DNA from: Escallonia rubra
Lineage: Eukaryota > Streptophyta > Magnoliopsida > Escalloniales > Escalloniaceae
Reading direction: 5' to 3'
Assembly (NCBI GenBank): GCA_033065855.1
Contig: JAVXUO010002897.1
Location: forward strand, 1-64,000
Length of the DNA stretch: 64,000 nt
Position numbers and translations under genes: made by a program
Notes under the pieces: generated by a model
The model's input: the letters and a program-made list of their open reading frames with translations, nothing else
What the model was told of the DNA's origin: nothing
The model's database searches: none
Part shown: positions 45,545 through 58,083 of the stretch, one piece after another
How positions within the stretch are numbered: the first letter of the stretch is position 1
How the letters are laid out: each line of letters starts with the position of its first letter

Positions 45545-48150
45545 TTGGCCAACTATGGTGACCCTCAAGCATTTGGTGGAAGACAGGCTGCCCACTACAA
45601 ACCTTCATCCCATGCACCACTCCTCCACGTAGAAAGAGATCCTGCCCCCAAGGGGCTTAGGCGCCCCTGTCATGATTATGCGCTAGCTTTAAAAGTCAAA
45701 GTCTCCCATGCAAAGCACAATCATGCACAGGCTGAATCGAAGTGTCCACATGACAATATAAAATATGGAAAGATGCACGGGGACTCTTGACACTCTTTTC
45801 AGGATTTTATGTCTAATGATTTAAATAGGAGACATCCTCGTAATCGTCAGCATGGCACTGATTATTACTTAGAAACTTGTTCGTATACCCAATAGATCTT
45901 TATGATCAGATCCTCGAAGAGATAAACCTCACCCAAACACTGGCGGTGGGCCATTATGCTAGCCAATCAAATGACTTTGATTCGAGAAGTCACCCCTTTA
46001 GAGAAGCAATCATGCATGCTTCTCTCATGGTCGGGTTCAAGATGCCTAGTCGTGACCTATGTGACAACACTACGGAGCCTCAAGATCATGTTCGCACCTT
46101 TAGTTCCAATATTCTTTTCCATTAGGTTACAAATGCAGTCAAGTGTCGTTCTTTTCCAATCACTTTTACACAAGGCTACTATGACTTGGTTTCAAAACTG
46201 AAACCCTTCAACAGTCACTTTGCTAGCAGCCGAAGGTACAACAAGACATCAGCTACGGTACAACATAAGGAGGAGTCATTAAGCTCATATGATATACGCT
46301 TCAGTGAAAGGCCTTACAGATCGAGATCTAAGACCAAACGGTTACATTTATAGCCATGATTGTCGGTGTCCAAAATAGATTGCTCGCTCGGTCCCTCTAT
46401 AAAAATCCCCCTAGAAATATGGTTGAACTTCATAAGCAGGTTCATAAGCACCTCTAAGCGAAAGCAATCATATCTGACCAGACACAAAGGGATAATGATA
46501 AGGTCAGCGACGCATGCAATGGGCAAGAGGACCAAGCATTCATAGACAATGAGTCTAAGAAGATGCCACTGATTCGATATAGGTTGTTCTGGCAAGCCAA
46601 GGAACCCGTTACAAGAGTTTGGGAAGTTTGCTTTGAACGCTTCTAAGGCCTAAATTCTCAACGAGATTAAAGATAAGGAACTAGCTAAAGAGCCTAGACC
46701 TATGAAGACCCATTTTAACATAGGGGACAAGAACAAGTATTGTTGATTCCACAAAGAGGTTGGACATGACACCGAAGACTATAGGCAGCACTAGTTGCAG
46801 ATTGAGGAGATCATTGAGCGAGGCTATCTGTAACATTATCTTTGCAACCCTAATACAAGAAAGTTTGACGGTCACCCAAGCCATAAAGGCACTGTCTGGA
46901 GCTAAAAGGTGACAATAATCATCAAGGTTTGGTGTTATACATACTATCTTGGGAGGATTTGAGGCTGGCGGCCCTAATTGGCAATCTTGAATGGTGTTTG
47001 CTTGAAGGATCCAAAACACCGAGTATCCCAACAAGAAGATGTGGGTTAACCCACTATATCTCTCGTGGACGCCGCCTTAAAAGGTGTTTAGTTCTTGAAT
47101 GATGATCCTTTAAGATTGTTAATATTCAATTAGCCAACTTTCTTGTTCGTTTGGTGTTAGTTGACAATGGGAGCTCTATCGATATTTCATTATACAAGGC
47201 ATTCAAGAAGATGAAGCTTGTCATCGATCGCCTTAAACCTGTCGATTGCCAATTTTATAGTTTTTTTGCAAAGCCAGTTCGGGCTAAAGAAACTATAGCC
47301 CTACTAGTGGTAATAAGGACATATTCTCATAAAGTACATTTTATGTTAGGCTTCACTGGCGTTAAATTCCTTTCCTCCTACAACACTACTCTTTGGAGAA
47401 CCGAGCTTAACAAGATGAAATCCGGTAGTGTCCATGTACGACTTGAAAGTAAAGTTTCATACTGAAACTGGTAATAGGAGGCTCCGTGGAGACCTAATGA
47501 TGGCACGATACTGCTATTTGGCATCCATTAGCAAAGAAGCAATGAGAGTATGCCCATTGAGGACTCTTGCGATGAAGCAAAATTGTAACAAGGTCAGCCC
47601 GCAGAAAAGCTTGATGCTATTGAACTTCTCGGATGAGAGGAGTCCCAAACAGTATGAATATGCTCCTCTCTTCATGAAGAACTTTGACTCACCCACTTTT
47701 TGTGTGATAAAGTTGACATTTTTACTTCGTCTGTCACATATGCCTGGTGTCAATGCAATGTGATGATATCTACTTGCTCAATTTTGATTCAACCCATATA
47801 CCTATTAAGTAGTGATGCACCTGAGCGACAAGAAAAAATTGACGAAGAGGTGGAAAAGCTTCTTTAGGCAAAGTTTATTAAGAAAATTGAGTACCCTGAC
47901 CGAATCTTTAATGTCATCATTCCGAATTCGAGCGGCAAGTGATAGATCTACTTTGATTTAGAGATCTCAACAACGCCTGTCCCAAGAGAAAGCTTCCTGC
48001 TTTGCGAGATTGACATCATAATCAACACCACCTCTGGTGATGAGTTGCTTATCTTTATGGATGCCTTCTCAGGCTACAACCATATCCGTACGCACAGAGA
48101 AGATATCCCCAATAACTTGTATGTAACAAACAAATGATGTATTGTTACAA
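45545..48150 (+). mobile_element. Tat-lineage Ty3/gypsy gag-protease-RT fossil
   Basis: In order: a gag piece (HPFREAIMHASLMVGFKMP, then EPQDHVRTF) at 45877-46125, an aspartic-protease piece (MVLVDNGSSIDISLYKAFKKM) at 47151-47465, and RT pieces (EEVEKLL, GDELLIFMDAFSGYNHIR) at 47790-48150. These follow the Tat/Retand pattern in which the protease reads VDNGSS and RT has FMDAFSGYNQI. Broken in many places; LTRs were not found. Confidence 0.85.
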
Positions 48151-49140
48151 AGCAAAGGGAAAATACATCCGTTGTCATTTAACTCTGATGTAAGTGCACA
48201 CCTTCAGGCCCATTTGTTCCCTTGTAGTGCTTATTGTGTTGCATCCGTTAAAATTTGATCACATATTAGAAAAAATGGCTATTTTGCCTTGATTATAAAA
48301 CCAAACCCTACTCATCATTGCCGCTTCATCTCAACCACCCCAGCTGTACCCCAAACCACCAAGCTCTCTACCTTCAATGACCTCAACCCCTGCCAAATCA
48401 AACCCTAGATGTTGCCTAATACAATGACCCCAACCCCACCCAAATAAACCCCTAGCCACCATTTCGCAGCTCCCTACCTCGAATAAGCCTAGACACAGAG
48501 ACATAAACATGCCATGTCACACACAATCCCAAGGAAATAGAGGCAATTACACACACACACATAGAGCCCCATACACATGCACAATTCTATATACACACGA
48601 ATATGCACAAGTCCAGAAACTCAGACACACATATCCAGACACACAATTATAGGCAAAGTAACACAAACATAAGCATAAGGTGGTGGTCAGATTTGGGCAA
48701 GGGTGGTAGTGGTGGTCAAGGAAGAAGATGGTGGGGATGAGGAGAGATGTGGAAGAGAGAAGGGTGGTGTGATGAAGAGAAAGGCAGATGGAGGCTAGTT
48801 AGATGGGACTCCAGGTTGAAAGGGTTTGGATATGGGTGTCCCGCGGGTCAGGGAACGATGTTGGGGCTGGTCACAAAGGTGAGGTGGCTGGGGTGATGGT
48901 AGACAGGGGTGGTAGAGGTGTTGAATAGGGCTGGATAAGAAAGGTGGCAGCTAGGGTCTTTTAATTGGAGCAGAGAAAAGTAGGGACATAAATGGGAAAT
49001 AGAAACATAATCAGAGAGTACAATAGTCATTTTATTTTTCCACACATGTCTATCACACTATTTTAACTTGAAACACTTTTCTGAAGGTTGCAACACTTTA
49101 TTAATAATAGGGGTGATTTGTAACAAATGGCAGAGTTTGG
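48151..49140. other. Unassigned segment with CA-rich and TGG-rich zones
   Basis: ACACAC-rich tract at 48545-48660 and GTGGTGG-rich tract at 48680-48770. The layout (C-rich first half, G-rich second half) resembles the interiors of the MULE-like elements elsewhere in the window, but I found no matching ends. Confidence 0.35.
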
Positions 49141-49189
49141 CTAGCAAAATATTGTCCTTCAATCCCATTCATATGTGCCATAAAACATA

Positions 49190-49310
49190 TGATGGGTATC
49201 TGAGGCAGCTATTTGATTCCTAGTGGGTAGCAATATCATCATCCAGGGCTCTCGATGGTGGGTAATGATAGAATAATTTCTATCTGAGGCAGCTATTTGA
49301 TTCCCAAAAC
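49190..49310. repeat. Short direct repeat
   Basis: TATCTGAGGCAGCTATTTGA occurs at about 49197 and again about 84 bp later, both followed by TTCC. Confidence 0.8.
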
Positions 49311-49914
49311 ATCTCCAGTGGAGATGGCTCTTTTCCGCTCAGTGAATCAGTTGATTAAAGTTGTGGCTGATCTAGCCTTTTTAAGAGTCTGGGATTTGAA
49401 TTTGGTTTATCAATATTCCCAATTCACATTGCCTTAGGTATTCTAGCTCATCACCTTTTCTTTTGCTTATTACAAGGACACATTGATATGAGATCTCACC
49501 GAGGCCAGTCATTTTTCAGTTAAATTTGTCTACCTTCTTTCACATAAAATAAAAAATAATAAAAAATAACAAAATCACGCCTGCCACAAAGTAGGGGACT
49601 CTAAGTGAGTGTTAACCCAATAGCTTCGGATATTTGAAAATAACTTTGGGTCTTAACTGCCTCTCACAAGCTCATATTCTTCCTTTCGTAAGCTTTCTAG
49701 GACCACCTTCCTCTTAAATCACCTCACTTCAAATTTCATGGTGGAAGTGGTGATGTTTGCCACTTTTGTTACGATGCATGTGTGGTCTTCACCTAGGGTA
49801 TTTGCCTTGCCATTGATGACTCCTTTTTTTAGAACGACTCATACCCTGAATTCGTAGCTCAAGATCTGTAATATGACACAATTCAAAATCAATCTCCACA
49901 CTTTTTTAACTTTG

Positions 49915-50085
49915 TTATGTATTTGGCTGCATGGAAATGAAATTGTATTCCTTGATGCATCATTCGACCCTTATCTTGTTATTAAGAAATCTACTCTTGT
50001 GGTATATTTGGCTGCATTGAAATGAAATTGTATTTCGTAATGCATCATTTGACCCTCATCTTATTATCAACAATCCACCCTCGTG
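49915..50085. repeat. ~87-bp tandem duplication
   Basis: TTTGGCTGCATGGAAATGAA near 49922 recurs as TTTGGCTGCATTGAAATGAA near 50008, with matching continuation to CTCGTGG / CTTGTGG. Otherwise 49310-50540 holds no gene that I recognise. Confidence 0.85.
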
Positions 50086-50555
50086 GTCAACAAATTTACG
50101 AAGTTAGCAGTTTCACTTAATCGTAGTACTTGTAAATCGCTCGCCCATCCCCTTGTTCACGCATTACCTAGTTTTTTTTTCACCAAAGTTAAGATAGTTG
50201 TGTATGTACTCATATTGCAAGCTTTTATCAATGCTTTGGTGTTCCTTTGACGTAAAGTTAGCATGGGGTTGGTGATCCATCTTGCCTTGGGAGAATCCTT
50301 ACATGCTTGGCCCACGTTTTCAAGTCTTTGAACCACATACTTCTCCGAATACGATTATCCCGTTCTGGATGTTGAGCTCAAAATAGACACATTAAAAGCG
50401 TTATCTACCACACTCACTTACAATTTACTCTAACCCAGATGGCAGGTACATGTAATATATCGGTCATGGTAACTCCAATATTATTCGACACGTGTTTTGT
50501 CTGTGCAGAATTTTATAAATTTTATAGATTCATGTGCATAAGGACGCTTTCGAAA

Positions 50556-50674
50556 TCGTAAGGGGTGGTGGAGTAGTGAAGGGCCTTGAGGAATAACCTT
50601 AAAGTTTAGAGTTCGAATCTTCATACCAACGGGCCATATAAATTGTAGTTCTGACTATTTCAAAAAAAAAAAAA
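50556..50674 (+). mobile_element. SINE with poly-A tail and target-site duplication
   Basis: Begins near TCGTAAGGGGTGGTGGAGTAG (A-box-like), has a B box at GAGTTCGAATCTTC (50613-50626), and ends in A13. The 13-mers GACGCTTTCGAAA (50543-50555) and GACGCCTTCGAGA (50675-50687) flank it with two differences. No coding capacity, as expected for a tRNA-derived SINE. Confidence 0.85.
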
Positions 50675-50687
50675 GACGCCTTCGAGA

Positions 50688-51086
50688 AGCAAAGAGTTGC
50701 CCCATTATCATGTTAACACATATCTTCCTTACTTCAGGAATAACTACTTTATGACACTGTTATACATTACCCTTTCCTCTTTGTTTGGTGCTATCTTCTA
50801 TTTGATTGTTAAAAAAAAGGTTAATTTTATTTGTTTGGCTTTTGTAGCCAATTTGTTCTATGCTTTGTTATATATGGACTAGAAACTAATCATGTACTTA
50901 TCTTTCTTATTTGTTATTCATGAAACTCTACTATCAAGAAAAAATGAAACCAAAAAATTGAGAAGAGACGTTACTTTTTGCCTCCTTAAAATTTTGTCAG
51001 CCTCACTTTACTTCCATTATCTTCTGCTTGCACTATCACGAGTCCAAGAATGTTTGTGGATAAGATATCGGAGAGAGATTCCCTAC
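50688..51086. other. AT-rich spacer, nothing recognised
   Basis: T-rich sequence between the SINE and the LTR element; short frames only. Confidence 0.5.
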
Positions 51087-53159
51087 TGATGCCAAGGAAA
51101 TTGGGTTCGGAGTCGACATTGAGGTGCCACAAGGAATGCAGTCCGAGTCAAATGCCAAGTATGCTGATGCAGGACACAGCAAGGGTGAAATAAGGGCAGA
51201 GACCAAGGGATTCCCAGACAGAGCTTGAGGGTGGCAGTGCTGTGAGGGCGATAGCACAGGATGAATACACGACGACAGTCACAGTTCGATGCTTAGGTCC
51301 AGAGTCAAGGTCCTGTATGTTTCTCTCTCTAGGATTCTAGAGTGAGAAAGTGAAAATGTGAGAGTCCTGAAAATGTCCAACTTTCCAAATGAATTCTCAA
51401 GACCTCTATTTATAGAGATTGAGAAGATGATGTCATTACCCGGCACGTGGCGCTCCCCCGGGAGTGACACGTCACCGGAATGTCCACGGGTGCTGGTGCT
51501 CCACAGACCGTCGGATCGCCTCTTCGCCCGGCCTGCCCCGTACAGCGTCGCTCTGATTGTCTAGAAAGACCGGCTCCCACAGCATCGGTGTGGCCAGAAG
51601 ACCCCTTTGACATAGCCTCCAATCCAAGCCCTTGTAGAGTCCCACCGGCCTGGCAGCGCTGGAAAGCGCCCGACGCCCAACTGCCAGGCGGACTAGGCGC
51701 GATGCCCTCCGAAGACCTGATCCCGTCTCGGAGTGACCTGGGGGTCATAGTCCCTAGGGGTGCCGATGCAAGCCCCTAGTGCCGGAGCACATAGGCCAGT
51801 CACGCAGGCACCCTGGCGGAGATAGTGTCCTGGAGGATTCGCCTATTCTGCGGGCCGAGGTAGCATCGCGGATGAGCCGTCTACCTAGCGGAAGTGGAGT
51901 CTTCATGCCAGATCACTTAGAGCTCACTGGCAGAGATAGTGTCCCGGAGGAGTCGTCTATCCCCGCAAGTGAGTCCTTGTGCCGGAGCACTCAGAGCACA
52001 TCAAGGTAGCGTCACGGAGGATCCGTCTACCCGAGGTAGCATCTCGGAGGAGCCGTCTACCTGGCGAAAGGAGAGTTGAAGAGCTCCCTGGCAGAAATAG
52101 TGTCCTGGAGGAATCGCCTATCCCCGCGGGTGTGTCCTTGTACCGGAGCACTCAAAATGCGTCAAGGTAGGATCCTGGAAGAGTCGTCTACCTAGCGGAA
52201 AGGGAGTTGAAAAGCTCCCTGGCGGATATAGTGTCCCGGAGGAGTCGCCTATCCCCGCGGGTGAGTCCTTGTATCGGCGCACTCGGACCCCTTCAAGGTA
52301 GCATCCCGGAGGAGCCGTCTAACTGGCAGAAGGGGAGTTAAAGAGCTTCCTAGCGGAGATAGTGTCCTGGAGGAGTCGCCTATCCCCGCGGGATGTTGCA
52401 CACTCCGGAGAGTGGGTCGAAGCATGTTCCACGACCAAGGCAAGGTGTGCATGGTGTGGTGAATGAGTGTGGTGCCCGGGGGGCATGTAACATGATTGTG
52501 GTGCATGGGCGCGATGAAGTGAGTAAAGTGTCGGGGGCACATCTGTGTTAGTGGTGCGGCGCATGGGCGCGACGGAATGTGTATGGTGCCTTGGGCACAG
52601 TAGTGTGACAGAGAGCCTGGGGGCATGGCTATATTAGCAGCGCAGCACACATTCGCTGTGGAGTGTTGGAGTGCGGCGCCCAGACGCCGACGATGGGGGT
52701 CGTGGAGATGACATCCGGGCGACGGACGATGAGCGTCGCGGAGTGAAAATGCTAAGTATGGAAGCCAAAGGCCAACCCTTAGGGGAAGGCCAAGGCCAAC
52801 CCCAGGGGAAGGCCAAGGCCAACCCCAGGGGAAGGCCGAGGCGGAGATCGACCCCAAGGGGGAGGCCAAGGCCGAGACCGACCCCAATGGGAAGGCCAAG
52901 GCTGACCTCCTTCGACAAGCTCCAAGGTGCGCTGACAGGAAACAGATGATGTGCGACGGTCGGAGCGTGATGGGCAGTCGCGCAAGGATGAGTTTCTTGG
53001 TGACGAAGTCACGTAGAAGAAGTAAGAAGTGCACGTGACTTGAGCGTGCACGCTTTGACCGGTTGTGAGCGTTGAATATTGAATGTTGTTTGTGCGGATG
53101 TGTCATGCAAAATGGGACCCCAGTGGGCCTTTGGGTGCGACCAGAATAGGTTGGAAACA
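51087..53159 (-). repeat. 3' LTR of the LARD element
   Basis: 2073 bp. Contains a plant-type TATA box (CTCTATAAATAGAGG read on the - strand, near 51403-51418), irregular repeats of GGAGGAGTCGCCTATCCCCG, and a GGCCAAGGCC-rich zone (52770-52910). Confidence 0.88.
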
Positions 53160-55610
53160 TAAGCCCCCTGTGTGTGGTGTGCGCAGAGAGGCAACCCGAC
53201 CGGGCATCGCACGCATAAACACTTAGCAAGATTTTATGTTGTTTGGCCGAAGAGTGGCTGATGTCGTCTCTGAATGACGAAGTTGAAGAGTTGGTGGCTC
53301 GAGCCACCTCGTGCACCACCTACTGAAAGCTTGGAATGCTTGGGGGTTGAGACAAAGGCACGATGATAGGGCGCAGGGGCGCGAGCACGTAAACGGCACC
53401 CGGGCGACGAAAGACGAGTGTCACGGAGATGTCACCCGGGCGATGGGCGACAAGCGTCGCGGAGACGGCGCACGGACACTGGCGATGGGGTCGCAAAGAC
53501 GACACACGGGCGATGGGCGACAGGAGTCGCGGAGAACGCGCTCGGACGCTGACGACGGGGTCGCGGAGACGACGCGCGGGCGACGGACGACGAGTGTCAA
53601 ACAATGTGTAGGAGTAGGTGGTTCGAGCTGCCTCGCGCACCACCTACCAAGGATGTTGATGTCAGAGACGTCGCGACACAGGGCATGATCAAATTTGCAA
53701 AAAAACGTTCTAAGTGTATAAATGTATGAAATGGGTAGGGCGCAATGTGCGCGATCAGGCGTCGCGATGGGAGGATAGTCCACGACGGGCGCAGGGGCGC
53801 GGGCAATACAAGACGGTCAATGTTGCAAAAAACTCTAAGTATGAAAAAGTGAGGAAATGGGTAATAGAGGAAGTCAAGAAGTGCTACCCCAAAGCATATG
53901 AAGTTTTAGTTGTTGTAAAATTGGTATGTTAGTTTTTGGTCTGGTTAGATAGAAAAAAAAATGTTAAGTGTTGTGTCTGGTGAGTATAATGGAATATGAG
54001 AAAGAAAAAAAGTTGAGTATGAGGGGTGTTGTATTTATGAAGTAGTGTAAATAAAGTATGTGTAAGTATGAAATTGGGGTAGTATTGAAGGGAGTTAATG
54101 GGGGTGAGGTAGGAGAAGAGAAAGAGGGAGGGGGTGGGGAGGCCAAGGCTGAGGGGTGTGGGAAGAGGGGGTGATTAATGTGAAGAGAAAGAGAGAGGTG
54201 AAAGGTGAGAATTAATGTGAGTGAGAGATAGGGTGTAATGATGAGTGAAAAGGAAGAAAAATAAAGGGGTTGGTGGGAGAACCCACGTGAGGGGTGAAAG
54301 AGAGGAGTGTGTTGGGTGAGTTAGAGAGAGAGAGAGAGAGAAAATGTGTAAGATAATGTGTAAGATAATGAGAGAATGCATTTAATGTGATAAGAGAGAG
54401 ACTGTGTAAAGTGGGGAAATTGGGGGATGGTGTCTCGGGTAGAGAGGGAAGATAAAGAAGTGTGTGGGAAATGGGTGAGTTTTTGTCCTAAATAATTTTT
54501 TTTTAATACTTAATTACTCATTTATCCGATTTTCAATCTTATTTATCTATCTAACCCATTTTTTGAAATCTCACTTTCAAACAGAGATTTCAAGCTAAGA
54601 AACCACGTTTTCAATATATTTAGTAACGTTTGCTTGAAAACGTGGTTTGGAACCACGTTTTCTTAACTTGAAATCTCTGTTTGAAAGTGAGATTTCCAAA
54701 AATGAGTTAGATAGGTAAATAAGGAGTTGAAAGTGATTGGAGAGAGAGAGAAAGGGAAAAAATGGGGCAAAGGGAGAGAGAGAGAGAGAAATAGATAATT
54801 AAAATTGAGAGGAGAGTGGAGGGAGTCCCACATGGAGGGGTGGGAAGGGGGTTGCCCAGACGCCTGGGTGGGGGTAGAGGGTGGCGTGGGGTGGCGTGGG
54901 GTGGGTTGGGGGAGGGGGGCAAATGTTTTTTTTTTTGTTGGCCTCCCTAAGGAGGGAACCCCCAATGAATTTTTTTTTTTCATGATGTACAAAGAGAGAA
55001 AGATAGGAGTTGTGTATAATGTGGGGAAGTGGTGAGGGAAGAAAGAAAGATGTAGTGTTGGATCATGTGAGAGGGAGAATGAATGAAGATATAGAGAGAG
55101 TGATGAGAGCATGAATGTTGGGAGTAAGTAGGGAAGATGAAAACTTTGAAATTTTTTCTAAGTGTTGAAAAAAAAATTTGAGCTCGGGCAAGGGTGGTGA
55201 GGGAGGCCGCTCAGGGTGGTGATCGATGATCGGCTGCGAAAAAGTGAAATTTTTTCTAAGTGTCAAGAAAAGTGAATGAGGGATGATGATGCGACCGTAG
55301 TAGCAAGGCTCCAGCCACCCCGCGCATTACGTACCAAGTCGTTGCAATGTGAGACCAAAGGGGGTTGGGAAGGGGTGAAGCCCTCAAGGGGGTAGGTGAT
55401 GGTATGAAGGGTGGTGTCAATAGACTTGTGCAAAAGCAATATAGCTTGAAAAATTTCTAAGTCTGGAAATGACGACCTCTTGGATGACTGGGTTGAGGCA
55501 GTGATTGGTAGTCTTGGTAGCCCTGCGTTGCTGAGGCATGGTTGCTTGGATGTGTCAGGCAAAGGACAAACTGCACTGTGATGCTCACCTCCCCAGCAGA
55601 GTCACCAAAA
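53160..55610 (-). mobile_element. Interior of the LARD element
   Basis: GC-rich CGGGCGACG repeats at 53380-53600 recall LTR sequence. 53990-55100 is strongly purine-biased (GAGAGAG and TGGGG runs). A foldback lies at 54534-54730. Near 55561-55263 on the - strand the short leader following the primer site begins MPQQRRATK. No pol domain is recognisable. Confidence 0.7.
54534..54730. repeat. Foldback (~197 bp) in the LARD interior
   Basis: Left arm (CTATCTAACCCATTTTT, GAAATCTCACTTTCAAACAG) and right arm (CTGTTTGAAAGTGAGATTTC, AATGAGTTAGATAG) are reverse complements over about 75-80 bases, with an extra small palindrome AAACGTGGTTTGGAACCACGTTTT at the centre-right. It resembles a MITE without identified ends. 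Confidence 0.88.
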
Positions 55611-58083
55611 TGATGTCAAGGAAAATGGGTTCGCAGTCGACGTGGTGGTGCCACAAGGAATGCAGTCTGAGTCAAATGCCAAGCAAGTATGTTGATATGG
55701 GACACAGCAAGGGTGGAGCAAGGGCAGAGACCAAGGGCTTCCTTGACAAAACCTGAGGGTGGCAGTGCTGCGAGGGCGATGGCGCAGGATAAATACACGA
55801 CGACAGTCACAGTCTGATGCTTAGGTCCAGAGTCAAGGTCCTGTATGTCTCTCTCGAAGATTCTAGAGTGAGAAAGTGAAAATGTGAGAGTCCTGAAAAT
55901 GTCACACCTCCCAAATGAATTCTCAAGACCTCTATTTATAGAGATTGAGATGATGATGTCATTAAATGAGACGTGGCGCTCCCCAGGAGTGACACGTCAT
56001 CGGGGGGGGTCCACGGGTGTCAGTGCTCCACGGACTGTCGGATAGCATATTCACCTGGCCTGCCCCGCACAGCGTCGCTCTGTCTGTCTGGAAAGACTGG
56101 CTCCCACAAAATCGGTGTGGCCAGAGGACCCCCTTGATCTAGCCTCCAATCCAAGCCCTTGCAGAGTCCCACAGGCCTGGCAGCGGTGGGGAAGACCCGA
56201 CGCCCAACTGCCAGGTGAACTAGGCGCGATGCCCTCCGAAGACCTGCTCCCGTCTCGGAGTGACCCGGGGGTCATAGTCCCTAGGGGTGCCGACGCAAGC
56301 CCTCAGTGCCAGAGCACGTAGGCCAGTCACGCAGGCACCCTGGCGGAGATAGTGTCCCGGAGGAGTCGCCTATTCCGCGGGCCGAGGTAGCATCCCGGAG
56401 GAGCCGTCTACCTGGCGAAATGGGAGTCTTCATGCCGGAGCACTTAGAGCTCCCTGGCAGAGATAGTGTCCCGGAGGAGTCGCCTATCCCCGCGGGTGAG
56501 TCCTTGTGCCGGAGCACTCGGAGCGCGTCAAGGTAGCATCCCGGAGGATCCGTCTACCTGACTGGCCGAGGTAGCATCCCGGAGGAGCCGTCTACCTGGC
56601 GGAAGGGGAGTTGAAAAGCTCCCTAGCGGAAGGGGAGTTGAAAAGCTCCCTGGCGGAGATAGTGTCCCGGAGGAGTCGCCAATCCCCGCGGGTGAGTCTT
56701 TGTGTTTCGGAGCACTCGGAGCGCGTCAAGGTAGTATCCCTGAGGAGCCGTCTACTCGACTAGCCGAGTTAGCATCCCGGAGGAGCCGTCTACCTGGTGG
56801 AAGGGGAGTTGAAGAGCTCCCTGGCGGAGATAGTGTCCCGGAGGAGTCGCCTATCCCCGCGGGTGAGTCCTTGTGCCGGAGCACTCGGAGCGCGTCAAGG
56901 TAGCATCCCGGAGGAGCCGTCTACCCGACTGGCCGAGGTAGCATCCCGGAGGAGCCGTCTACCTGGCGGAAGGGGAGTGGAAAAGCTCTCTGGTAGAGAT
57001 AGTGTCCGGGGGAGTCACATATCCCTGCGGGATGTTGCGCACTCTGGAGAGTGGGTCGAAGCATGTTCCACGACCAAGGCAAGGTGCGCATGGTGTGGTG
57101 AATGAGTGTGGTGCCCGGGGGGCATGTAACATGATTGTGGCGCATGGGCGCGATGAAGTGAGTAAGGTGTCGGGGGCACATCTGTGTTAGTGGTGCGGCG
57201 CATGGGCACGACGGAGTGCGTATGGTTCCGTGGGCACAGTAGTGTGACAGAGAGCCTGAGGGCACGGCTGTATCAGCGTCGCGGCGCACGGGCGTGGCAG
57301 ATTGTTGGAGTGAGGCGCCCGGACGCGGAGACGACGTCTGAGCAACGGACAACGAGCGTCGTGGAGTTGGCGCACGAGCGCAGCTGACGGGCGACGGGGT
57401 CACGGAGTGACGTCCGGGCCACGGGGTCACGGAGTGACGTCCGGGCGACGTGGTCTCGGAATGACGTCCGGGCGACGTGGTCTCGGAGTGACGTCCGGGC
57501 GACGTGGTCGCGGAGTGATGTACGGGCGACGCGGTCGCGGAGTGATGTCCGGGCGACGCGGTCGCGGAGTGATGTATGGTACATGAAGAGTAGTGAAAAT
57601 GCTAAGTATGGAAGCCAAAGGCCAACCCTTTGGGGAAGGCCAAGGCCAACCTTTGGGGGAAGGCGGAGGCCGACCCCCAGGGGGAGGCCTCGGCCTTCCC
57701 CAAGGGTTGGCCTCGGCCTTCCCCCAAGGGTTGGCCTCGGCCTTCCCCCAAAGGGGAGGCCAAGGCCGAGGCCGACCCCAAGGGGGATGCCATGGCCGAG
57801 GCCAACCCCAAGGGGAAGGCCAAGGCCGACCTCATTCGACAAGCGCCAAGGTGCGCCGACAGGTGACGGGAAATATGCGACGGTCAGAGCGTGATGAGCA
57901 GTCACGCAAGGATGAGTTTCCTTGTGACGAAGTCACGTAGAAGAAGTAAGAAGTTCACGTGACTTGAGCGTGCACGCTTTGACCGGTTGTGAGTGTTGAA
58001 TATTGACTGTTGCTTGTGCGGATGTGTCATGAAAAATGGGACCACAGTGGACATTTGAGTGCGACCAGAATAGGTTGGGAACA
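55611..58083 (-). repeat. 5' LTR of the LARD element
   Basis: 2473 bp, 400 bp longer than the 3' LTR through extra internal repeat copies. Notable arrays: GGAGGAGTCGCC / GGAGGAGCCGTC units (56340-57010), a 27-bp CGGGCGACGTGGTC unit about seven times (57405-57570), and GGCCAAGGCC / CCTTCCCCCAAGGG inverted units (57610-57830). Confidence 0.88.

Larger units (their letters stand above)
51087..58083 (-). mobile_element. LARD-type non-autonomous LTR element, complete ends (fossil)
   Basis: 6997 bp on the - strand, flanked on both sides by CCTAC (51082-51086 and 58084-58088). The 5' LTR is 58083-55611, the 3' LTR 53159-51087; a primer-binding site (TGGTGACTCTGCTGGGGA) follows the 5' LTR, and a G-rich polypurine-like tract (AGGGGGCTTA) precedes the 3' LTR. 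The 2.45-kb interior has only a short gag-like leader and purine-rich low-complexity sequence with no protease, RT or integrase. It looks whole at its ends and depends on enzymes from elsewhere. Parallel LTR stretches look more alike than those of the 11249-23965 element, so it is younger. Confidence 0.9.

Noticed and set aside
53320-53783. Arg/Pro-rich overlapping frames on the - strand
   Set aside because: CpG-rich repeats of the LARD interior; several frames are open on both strands with no domain.
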